From NCBI GenBank assembly GCA_900320235.1, contig ONRO01000136.1, positions 1 to 6,418 of the forward strand: a stretch of 6,418 nt of DNA. The letters run 5' to 3'. The stretch comes from an uncultured Eubacteriales bacterium. GTDB lineage: Bacteria; Bacillota; Clostridia; Oscillospirales; Acutalibacteraceae. A program made the translations under genes and the position numbers. Every line of letters begins with the position of its first letter. Position 1 is the first letter of the stretch. The notes below the pieces were generated by a model, which saw only the letters and a program-made list of their open reading frames with translations, was not told the origin of the DNA and searched no databases. Positions 1 to 5,153 of this stretch are shown piece by piece.

Positions 1-534
1 AGAATGTCGTTTGTTTATAAGGCAGACGAAACATATGGTCTTCATGTTGAATTTGAACGTCTGACAAATGATGTTGAACGTAACTTTTTTGAGGTCAGAA
101 AGGATAATGATTATAAAAGCTTCAGTCAGGTCAGCTGTATAACAGTAGATGATGATGACAAGGTCATTTACTTTACAATGGTGGACGAATATTCCCGGCT
201 GAAGGCTATATGCGATGAGATAGGAAAAATAGCAGGGGTAAGGCCTACACTTTACAGTGATAATTATTCTGATATGTATTTCCTTGAGGTATTCAGCAGC
301 AGCGCAACAAAAGCAAGAGGAATGCAAAGAATAAAAGAACTTGTCGGTGCGGACCGTGTTGTCGCCTTCGGGGATAATCTTAATGATATTGAAATGCTCA
401 GCCTTGCAGATGTGGGGATCGCAGTTGCAGACGGTGCGGAAAAAGTCAGGGAATGTGCAGATATTGTTATCGGAAACAGCTATGAGGATGCTGTTGCATT
501 ATGGCTTCTTGAAAATGCAGAAATACCGGAATAA
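1..534 (+). CDS. Cof-type HAD-superfamily hydrolase, C-terminal part (5' end outside window)
   Basis: This is the C-terminal 177 residues of a haloacid dehalogenase-type phosphatase of the Cof/IIB group, cytoplasmic enzymes that usually remove phosphate from sugar phosphates or cofactor-like substrates. The reading frame is open from base 1, so the ATG at base 4 is probably internal. Family members are about 265-290 residues, so roughly the first 90-110, including the DxD nucleophile motif, lie upstream. Counting from that ATG, the visible motifs are the motif III lysine in SSSATK (K103) and motif IV GDNLNDIEML (residues 123-132), whose two aspartates bind the catalytic Mg. The typical GIAVADGAEKVRECADIV segment follows. 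The first part of the visible sequence would be the substrate-selecting cap domain. The substrate cannot be told. The gene ends at a TAA at 532-534 just before a terminator shared with the convergent gene. Confidence 0.9.
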   Translation, partial: RMSFVYKADETYGLHVEFERLTNDVERNFFEVRKDNDYKSFSQVSCITVDDDDKVIYFTMVDEYSRLKAICDEIGKIAGVRPTLYSDNYSDMYFLEVFSSSATKARGMQRIKELVGADRVVAFGDNLNDIEMLSLADVGIAVADGAEKVRECADIVIGNSYEDAVALWLLENAEIPE

Positions 535-538
535 AAAA

Positions 539-574
539 CGTCCGCAGCCTGGTTTAAGACTGCGGATTGTTTTT
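539..574. terminator. Bidirectional intrinsic terminator between convergent genes
   Basis: A perfect 7-bp stem, TCCGCAG (541-547) with CTGCGGA (560-566), encloses a 12-base loop. On the + strand it is followed by TTGTTTTT, which ends the HAD gene. On the - strand the A-run at 533-538 becomes a T-run after the same stem, so it also ends the convergent phosphopantetheinyl transferase gene, whose stop codon is at 583. The A-run overlaps the HAD stop codon, so the arrangement is very compact. Confidence 0.85.
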
Positions 575-582
575 ACTCAATA

Positions 583-1206
583 TCATGTATTCAGGGTGGT
601 AAAAATTTCATCTGTACTGATAAATACGGGGTCAGTTTTGTCTTTTGTGCTGTAATATGAGCAGTAATAATTTCTGCCACGGATAGTATGGATGTTTTTG
701 AGCGTATCGCCGGTAAGCTTTTTGAAATCCGTCAAAAGACCCTTACCGTCAAGCTTGCTCAGACATTCCTTTCTTGACCAGAGCCTTATAAGCTCAGCAT
801 TATTCTCAGGCTCACAACTCAAGCGCTCAAGTTCCTCATCACTGCAGAAATAGCCTGCTGTGCGAAGAGATACCCGTCTGATATCAGCGATATCAACAGC
901 AGTTTCTCTGTCTGATACGATGCACGCACAGGAATTGCGGCAATGGCTGAGATTGAAATAAATATCGGGATAACCATCGGGATAGGGCTTGCCGTGTCCG
1001 GTAAATGTAAACCCGATATTGTCATTGATACCGTATTCCTTTCTGAGTGCATATCTCAGCATAAGGTAGGCAGCAGCACAATTGATTTTGTCGCCTTCGA
1101 TCCTGAGTTCATCAAGACGTCTGATCCTTTGCAGACTGAGATGTGGAATAGCCTCTGTTAAAAAATCAGCTCCGAGTTTATCGGAATCCTCAAGTATATA
1201 AAGCAT
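583..1206 (-). CDS. 4'-phosphopantetheinyl transferase superfamily protein (Sfp-type)
   Basis: This 207-residue protein is predicted to move the phosphopantetheine arm of coenzyme A onto a serine of a carrier protein (acyl, peptidyl or aryl carrier domain) in the cytoplasm. Family motifs in order are GKPYP (72-76), FNLSH (84-88), AVDIADI (103-109) and LWSRKECLSKLDGKGL (142-157). The Mg-binding Asp is D105, and the Glu and Lys of WSxKExxxK are E147 and K151. The length fits the Sfp family (about 220). The start at 1206 was chosen because GAGG lies 7 bases before that ATG. An ATG 36 bases further upstream (1242) has no such site and would add MSEILLYMRGKN. Oddity: the usual DIE triad reads D-I-A, so the second metal-contact residue is missing (A107). 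No synthase or carrier gene is visible nearby, so the target is unknown. Confidence 0.85.
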   Translation of the reverse strand: MLYILEDSDKLGADFLTEAIPHLSLQRIRRLDELRIEGDKINCAAAYLMLRYALRKEYGINDNIGFTFTGHGKPYPDGYPDIYFNLSHCRNSCACIVSDRETAVDIADIRRVSLRTAGYFCSDEELERLSCEPENNAELIRLWSRKECLSKLDGKGLLTDFKKLTGDTLKNIHTIRGRNYYCSYYSTKDKTDPVFISTDEIFTTLNT

Positions 1207-1552
1207 GTTTTTACCTCGCATGTATAATAATATTTCTGACATAACAACAGTAATATGAAAAGCTGGCAGAATTGATCTATTGCATATTCGTCATATATGT
1301 AATAAACGAAATAAAAATACCGGTGAAATACTTCATTTATCAGGTAAAAAGTGATAAACTATAATTCATCAATAAGAAATACTGACTTATATATTTTATC
1401 AGCAACGGTTAAATCTGTCAAATGAATAATACATATTTTGTATATTTCTAACAAATGATAATATATAACTTGTTTTGATTAACAAAATTAGGTAGAAATA
1501 ACTATTTATATTTACAATTTTGTAATTCATTGGAACATTAGGGTATAAAAAC
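1207..1552. other. AT-rich intergenic stretch without a supported gene
   Basis: This stretch separates the divergently oriented transferase and pseudokinase genes. It is very AT-rich, has no ORF with a ribosome binding site, and shows no tRNA or riboswitch-like structure that I can recognise. Short AT inverted repeats, such as TTTTG/CAAAA near 1474-1488, are what base composition would produce. It should hold the promoter of the transferase gene, but I could not find a convincing -35/-10 pair on the - strand. Confidence 0.5.
1211..1217 (-). promoter_or_regulatory. Ribosome binding site deciding the transferase start
   Basis: Read on the - strand the bases are GAGGTAA. The GAGG core ends 7 bases before the ATG at 1206-1204. 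This favours the shorter protein over the upstream in-frame ATGs at 1242 and 1221, the second of which would place this site inside the coding region. Confidence 0.7.
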
Positions 1553-1582
1553 TTGCAATTTGACCAGTGTATGTGATATAAT
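1553..1582 (+). promoter_or_regulatory. Sigma-A-type promoter with extended -10 for the pseudokinase gene
   Basis: TTGCAA (1553-1558) is separated by 18 bases from TATAAT (1577-1582), and TGA directly precedes the -10 to give the extended form TGnTATAAT. A TTGACC at 1560-1565 is also present but lies only 11 bases from the -10. Transcription would start near 1589, leaving a leader of about 140 bases before the coding region. Confidence 0.7.
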
Positions 1583-1657
1583 CATTTGAGTAGTTTATAA
1601 AAATGCGTTATTATGTGCACTTGAAAAAGTTTGAGCTGCTGTAATAACTGAAGAATA

Positions 1658-1711
1658 TATCTGCCGGGCATCCGTACTGCGCTGCAGATAGCTTTATTAA
1701 ATATGTACGGA
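1658..1711 (+). promoter_or_regulatory. Leader with two overlapping hairpins, possible translational control
   Basis: Two perfect 7-bp inverted repeats interlock in the mRNA leader. Stem A pairs TATCTGC (1658-1664) with GCAGATA (1684-1690). Stem B pairs TCCGTAC (1671-1677) with GTACGGA (1705-1711). The left arm of B lies in the loop of A and its right arm lies outside A, so they either exclude each other or form a pseudoknot. The right arm of B covers the GGA of the only good Shine-Dalgarno-like sequence (GGAG, 1709-1712). The structure is read directly from the sequence; its role is inferred. Confidence 0.35.
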
Positions 1712-1728
1712 GAATGGCGGTATTAATT

Positions 1729-3360
1729 ATGGGACAGCTTTGTCTGGGCTGTATGAAAGAAAATAACGGCGAAAATATCTGTCCGCTTTGCGGCTTTGAT
1801 AAGTCCACTGTTCAGCCTGCACCATTCCTTCCGCTTGGTGTCAAGCTTCAGGAGGATAATTATCTTGTCGGCAGAAAGATAGAAAATAATGCCGAGGGAG
1901 CAAAGTATCTCGGCTTCAGCGAGAAAATGAACTCTCCTGTCATAATACACGAGTTTATGCCTGCGGGTATCTGCGGCCGTGCAAAGGGAAAGACAAATGT
2001 TGTAATAAGAGGCGGATATGAAGAGGAATATGAGAAACTCAATCAAAAATTCCTTGACTATTACCGTACCATTGCAAGAATGAGAGAACTGAGTGCAGTT
2101 GCTCCCATATTTGATATCTTTACAGAAAACGGTGTATCATATACTGTTGAGGAATACTTTGATTCAATTCCTTTTACAGAGTTTATCGAGCGCAGAGGCG
2201 GAAGCGTTGACTGGAATACTGCACGTCAGCTTTTCATGCCTATCATAACAGCTCTTTCAACTCTCCATGAATCAGGTATCGGACATTATGCAGTATCACC
2301 TGAGAATATCAGTGTAACGCCTTCAGGCAAGCTCAGACTTGAAGCATTTGCAATTGACGATATCAGACGTTCAGGCACAAGCTTTGAAGCAGAGCTTATG
2401 GATGGTTGCGCGGCTCTTGAACAGTATATGGATAATTCAGAGCTTAATGAAGCTACTGATATCTATGGCTTTACAGCTACACTTTTCTATGCACTGACCG
2501 GCAGACTTCCTGAAAACAGCTCCGACAGAAAGCCCGACGGCAGACTTCCTATCCCGACAGCAGTATTCAAGAAGCTTCCTTCTCATGTAGTCCAGGCGCT
2601 TGCAGGCGGTCTTCAGGTTTCACCTAAAAAGCGTATACAGACATTTGAGGAAATGAGAGATCAGCTTACAGCTGCTCCGGCAGTAAAGGCTATCCGCACA
2701 GAAGTAAGCAGAAGCGCAAGACAAAGCGAGGCAGCAAACGGCTATACTCCGAAAAAGGGAGGCGTACCGGGTTATGCATGGGCTATACTTTCCGTGCTCA
2801 GCTGTATGCTCATACTTCTTATAGCAGGAATAATCTGGATCAACGATCATCCTGTGACGAATCTTACAATATTTACTCCGCAGACTGAAGAGGAGGAATC
2901 CTCTGAGCAATCCGAAGAACAGTCTGTTGATCCTAACATAATTTCGGTTCCGAACCTTGTCGGCAAGAATTACAATGATATTATTGCAAAGCAGTCAGGT
3001 GATTCTGATTATACTATAATCAAAGCTAACGAGGAAATATTCAGTGATAAATATGCAGAGGGACAGATAGTCTCTCAGAGTCCTGAAGCAAACAGCAAGG
3101 CCGGAAAGAGTGTTGTAATTGTTGTAACTGTAAGCAAGGGCTTTTCAAACAGAGAGCTTCCTGTTATTGCAGGTCAGTCCGTTGAATCAGCTGTAACAGC
3201 ACTTAACGAGCAGGGCTTTATCGCTTCTCCCGGTAATTATGTTGCAAGTGATACAGTTGAATCCGGCAAGGTTGTCGGCTATGAAAACTATAATGCCGGC
3301 GATATGGCTCCTTACGGTTCAAAGATCAGTATCAATATCTCGACCGGTCCGGAATCATGA
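1729..3360 (+). CDS. Zinc-ribbon, pseudokinase, membrane PASTA-domain protein
   Basis: This 543-residue protein is predicted to span the membrane once, with the kinase fold inside and PASTA domains outside, as in PknB/PrkC kinases that sense cell-wall muropeptides. Domains: four-cysteine zinc ribbon (C5, C8, C18, C21); kinase fold about 45-313; membrane helix about 348-371; acidic Glu/Ser linker 386-400; PASTA repeats about 404-470 and 474-540. The kinase fold is clear from VIIHEFMP (71-78), SPENI (190-194), ALEQY (229-233) and TDIYGFTATLFYALTG (243-258). The catalytic residues are gone: the VAIK lysine is H74, HRD reads HYA (186-188), and DFG reads AFA (206-208). The glycine loop is also degenerate. 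It is therefore most likely a pseudokinase acting as receptor or scaffold. An ATG at 1714 would add MAVLI; 1729 was chosen because the zinc ribbon normally sits at the very N-terminus. It has its own promoter and terminator, and no PP2C phosphatase partner is adjacent. Confidence 0.87.
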   Translation: MGQLCLGCMKENNGENICPLCGFDKSTVQPAPFLPLGVKLQEDNYLVGRKIENNAEGAKYLGFSEKMNSPVIIHEFMPAGICGRAKGKTNVVIRGGYEEEYEKLNQKFLDYYRTIARMRELSAVAPIFDIFTENGVSYTVEEYFDSIPFTEFIERRGGSVDWNTARQLFMPIITALSTLHESGIGHYAVSPENISVTPSGKLRLEAFAIDDIRRSGTSFEAELMDGCAALEQYMDNSELNEATDIYGFTATLFYALTGRLPENSSDRKPDGRLPIPTAVFKKLPSHVVQALAGGLQVSPKKRIQTFEEMRDQLTAAPAVKAIRTEVSRSARQSEAANGYTPKKGGVPGYAWAILSVLSCMLILLIAGIIWINDHPVTNLTIFTPQTEEEESSEQSEEQSVDPNIISVPNLVGKNYNDIIAKQSGDSDYTIIKANEEIFSDKYAEGQIVSQSPEANSKAGKSVVIVVTVSKGFSNRELPVIAGQSVESAVTALNEQGFIASPGNYVASDTVESGKVVGYENYNAGDMAPYGSKISINISTGPES

Positions 3361-3384
3361 TAACAGTAAAAAGCAAATAAAAAT

Positions 3385-3423
3385 AAAACGGTGCAAGCTT
3401 TAAACAGCATGTACCGTTTTTTT
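3385..3423 (+). terminator. Intrinsic terminator of the pseudokinase gene
   Basis: AAAACGGT (3385-3392) pairs with ACCGTTTT (3413-3420). The stem extends inward through G-T, C-G and A-T pairs, and a further GCT/AGC (3397-3399, 3406-3408) closes a six-base loop. A run of seven T (3417-3423) follows on the + strand. It lies 25 bases after the stop codon. Confidence 0.88.
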
Positions 3424-3454
3424 ATATTCAGGTATGACAGGAATAGAGGGAGAT

Positions 3455-3501
3455 AAAAAACGATCCAGCCCCCCTCTGAAAGGGGATTATCAGCCGGATC
3501 G
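3455..3501 (-). terminator. Intrinsic terminator of the XRE regulator gene
   Basis: On the - strand CGATCC (3501-3496) pairs with GGATCG (3466-3461), and an inner stem AGGGG/CCCCT (3481-3485, 3471-3475) closes a five-base loop. The A-run at 3455-3460 reads as a T-run after the stem on this strand. It lies directly after the regulator stop codon at 3504-3506, so the two convergent genes each have their own terminator. Confidence 0.87.
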
Positions 3502-3503
3502 AA

Positions 3504-4199
3504 TCAAGAGAGTTTTTTGATTTTTTCTTCAGTTTTCTGGATAAGGTTATAAAGCGACGGTGCAAGGTCAGGATAAAGCTTTGAAATAATCTCCGGAGAA
3601 AGATTTGGAGCAGAATTGCTGTCAATACCCTGGAAACCATCTGCCGGTTTACCGCCTGCGATCTGTCTGGCATTAGCTTCGATGATGCTCTGCAAAGCAT
3701 CCGAAAGACCTGCATACATTTCAGGAATCACAGAAAACATTGCCTGGGGATTTTTGTTATTTGCTGAATAAACAGTTCTGATCATTTTATATACAGAAAC
3801 CATAAGGTAAGACGAAATTTCAGTCGTCAGACCCTTGTTATTAAGCTGTGCAAGGATCTCATAAACTATACTGACTGAATTCTGGATGAGTTTTTTGTTC
3901 AAAGTAATAAGAGTGTTGCTTTTGCTTTCATCCTCGCTGTGAACCTCATGATTATCCGGAAGATCCTCAAGCTTCAATGTAGCTCCGGCTCTGTCCGGGG
4001 TTCTGCCTAAAAGATAATCGCATGAAACAGAATAATAATCGGCAATGTGGATAACAAAATCAAGTCCGCATTCTCTGATACCTTTTTCATAGTGAGAGAG
4101 CAGAGCCTGAGAAACTCCCAGCTCCAATGCAGCTTGTTTCTGGCTTAACCCCCGTTCTTTTCTGAGCAGAGTTATTATCCTTGGAAAATCGTTGTTCAT
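3504..4199 (-). CDS. XRE-family helix-turn-helix transcriptional regulator
   Basis: This is a 231-residue cytoplasmic DNA-binding protein. Residues about 7-65 form a lambda-repressor/Cro-type HTH, seen as IITLLRKERGLSQKQAALEL, then GVSQALLSHYEKG, ending in the common SVSCDYLLGRT. A polar linker (about 70-97) leads to a mostly helical C-terminal region (about 98-178, LNKKLIQNSVSIVYEILAQL onward) and a basic amphipathic tail ending EEKIKKLS. The C-terminal part is not a recognisable peptidase or cupin domain and may be a dimerisation or ligand domain. The ATG is preceded by AGAGGTGG three bases upstream, so the start is secure. It is divergent from the histidine phosphatase gene, and its own promoter overlaps perfect inverted repeats, so self-regulation and control of the phosphatase are likely but inferred. 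Confidence 0.9.
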   Translation of the reverse strand: MNNDFPRIITLLRKERGLSQKQAALELGVSQALLSHYEKGIRECGLDFVIHIADYYSVSCDYLLGRTPDRAGATLKLEDLPDNHEVHSEDESKSNTLITLNKKLIQNSVSIVYEILAQLNNKGLTTEISSYLMVSVYKMIRTVYSANNKNPQAMFSVIPEMYAGLSDALQSIIEANARQIAGGKPADGFQGIDSNSAPNLSPEIISKLYPDLAPSLYNLIQKTEEKIKKLS

Positions 4200-4255
4200 A
4201 TTCCACCTCTTGACTTTACGGACATAAAATACTAATATATATGATAGGCGAAACC

Positions 4256-4269
4256 TCTGTAAACACAGA
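4256..4269. repeat. Small inverted repeat in the regulator leader
   Basis: TCTGT-AAAC-ACAGA is a perfect 5-4-5 inverted repeat. It lies inside the predicted 5' leader of the regulator mRNA, about 56 bases before its start codon, and contains one GTAAA element like those in the two larger repeats upstream. Confidence 0.4.
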
Positions 4270-4278
4270 ATTCGACCC

Positions 4279-4307
4279 TAATTTACATATAAACAGTAAG
4301 TAAATTA
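4279..4307. promoter_or_regulatory. Operator-like inverted repeat 1 (8-13-8)
   Basis: TAATTTAC (4279-4286) and GTAAATTA (4300-4307) are exact inverse complements separated by 13 bases. The right arm covers most of the regulator's -10, and the left arm covers most of the candidate -35 of the phosphatase promoter. This is a plausible binding site for a dimeric HTH protein, perhaps the adjacent XRE regulator. Confidence 0.5.
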
Positions 4308-4310
4308 TAT
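4282..4310 (+). promoter_or_regulatory. Candidate promoter of the histidine phosphatase gene
   Basis: TTTACA (4282-4287) is followed after 17 bases by TTATAT (4305-4310). The -10 occupies the same bases as the regulator's -10 on the other strand, so RNA polymerase could hardly use both at once. The -10 is weak, so this call is less certain than its partner. Confidence 0.45.
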
Positions 4311-4332
4311 ACCATTTAAAACATTTTGTAAA
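4304..4332 (-). promoter_or_regulatory. Promoter of the XRE regulator gene
   Basis: On the - strand TTTACA (4332-4327) is followed after exactly 17 bases by TATAAT (4309-4304). Transcription would start near 4297, giving a leader of about 97 bases. The -35 lies in the left arm of inverted repeat 2 and the -10 overlaps inverted repeat 1. Confidence 0.72.
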
Positions 4333-4345
4333 GTTGTTTACAAAA
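4324..4345. promoter_or_regulatory. Operator-like inverted repeat 2 (9-4-9)
   Basis: TTTTGTAAA (4324-4332) and TTTACAAAA (4337-4345) are perfect inverse complements around GTTG. It covers the -35 of the regulator promoter and lies just downstream of the predicted phosphatase start point. A protein bound here could block both genes. It shares the GTAAA/TTTAC core with inverted repeat 1. Confidence 0.55.
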
Positions 4346-4379
4346 AAAAATTATTACAATTTTTTAAGGAGTTTTAAGG

Positions 4380-5006
4380 ATGCAGTCATATGTAATACAT
4401 CTGATTCGTCATGGTGCTGTGGACGAAACATTAAAAGGCAGATATATAGGTTCAACAGATGTGGATCTTTCAAAAACAGGACGTGAAAACCTTGTGCTTA
4501 TAAGAGAAACTGCAGGTTATCCGACAGTTCAGAAGGTATATTCAAGTCCTCTTCAGAGATGTCTGCAAAGCTGCGAGATTATCTTCCCGGGAATGGATAT
4601 AAACAATATAAGCAATTTCAGTGAATGTGATTTCGGCGATTGGGAGGGTAAAAGTGCTCAGGAACTTGCCGGAAATCCTCTGTTTGGTCAGTGGCTGCAG
4701 AATTCTGATAAAACACCTCCTCCAGGAGGTGAAAGCGGAAAAGCCTTTGCATCAAGAGTCGGCAGGGGATTTGAAAGGCTTGTTGAAAAAATGTCGGCTG
4801 AGGGAATTACAGAGGCAGGTGTCGTGACTCACGGCGGAGTAATAATGACAATACTTGCAATGTACGGCCTGCCGCAGGCACCAAGCTACCAGTGGAGAAT
4901 GGATAATGGCTATGGCTTTTCCGTGCGTGTAAATCCGTTCCTGTGGATGAGAGAAAAAGTAGTCGAGGTATATGATACCTGTCCTGCTGCACCTGACAGA
5001 ACATGA
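4380..5006 (+). CDS. Histidine phosphatase family protein (phosphoglycerate mutase-like)
   Basis: This is a 208-residue cytoplasmic phosphatase of the branch that includes alpha-ribazole phosphatase (CobC) and GpmB-like enzymes. The reaction runs through a phosphohistidine. Motifs: RHG (R10, H11 as nucleophile, G12); GRYIGSTDVDLSKTG (20-34); YSSPLQRC (54-61) with phosphate-binding R60; ECDFGDWEGK (82-91) with general acid E82; PPGGES (114-119); and VVTHGGV (148-154) with the second catalytic histidine H151. All catalytic residues are present, so it should be active. The start is supported by AAGGAG (4366-4371), 8 bases upstream of the ATG. No cobalamin genes are visible, so CobC activity specifically is not supported. 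The gene is divergent from the XRE regulator and probably under its control. Confidence 0.9.
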   Translation: MQSYVIHLIRHGAVDETLKGRYIGSTDVDLSKTGRENLVLIRETAGYPTVQKVYSSPLQRCLQSCEIIFPGMDINNISNFSECDFGDWEGKSAQELAGNPLFGQWLQNSDKTPPPGGESGKAFASRVGRGFERLVEKMSAEGITEAGVVTHGGVIMTILAMYGLPQAPSYQWRMDNGYGFSVRVNPFLWMREKVVEVYDTCPAAPDRT

Positions 5007-5079
5007 TGCAGCTTTGCTGCCCGGAAAAATGTTAATACCTGTTTTTGGATAAAATTTAGATGATTGAGTTTTTTTATAC

Positions 5080-5108
5080 TTGAAATTTTGACAAAATTAT
5101 ACTATAAT
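5080..5108 (+). promoter_or_regulatory. Promoter of the carboxyltransferase gene
   Basis: TTGAAA (5080-5085) and TATAAT (5103-5108) are 17 bases apart. A consensus TTGACA (5088-5093) lies inside the spacer, only 9 bases from the -10. Transcription would start near 5115, leaving a leader of about 40 bases. No clear terminator follows the phosphatase gene, so some read-through from it is possible. Confidence 0.72.
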
Positions 5109-5140
5109 AGTATTCGGAATTTTATTTTTTTATATATTCG

Positions 5141-5146
5141 AGGAGG
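5141..5146 (+). promoter_or_regulatory. Consensus Shine-Dalgarno site of the carboxyltransferase gene
   Basis: AGGAGG sits 7 bases before the ATG at 5154. This is a full-consensus site, fixes the start, and suggests strong translation. Confidence 0.85.
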
Positions 5147-5153
5147 AAAAAGG

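Noticed and set aside
341..655. A 104-codon + strand ORF overlapping the HAD gene
   Set aside because: It is out of frame with a clear HAD coding sequence, runs through the terminator, and has no domain-like features.
1474..1488. TTTTG-ATTAA-CAAAA inverted repeat in the long intergenic region
   Set aside because: A 5-bp AT-rich palindrome is expected by chance in this composition, and it does not coincide with a promoter.
1729..5006. Possibility that the kinase-like protein and the histidine phosphatase form a kinase/phosphatase signalling pair
   Set aside because: They are separated by a convergent regulator gene and two terminators, the kinase fold lacks catalytic residues, and the phosphatase is not of the PP2C type that partners PASTA kinases.
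5008..5020. Hairpin GCAGC-TTT-GCTGC just after the phosphatase stop codon, considered as a terminator
   Set aside because: The stem is only 5 bp with a 3-base loop and is followed by CCGGAAAAATG rather than a T-run, so it is not a convincing intrinsic terminator.
5088..5108. Consensus TTGACA with TATAAT before the carboxyltransferase gene
   Set aside because: The spacing is only 9 bases, too short for sigma-A recognition; TTGAAA at 5080-5085 with 17-base spacing fits better.
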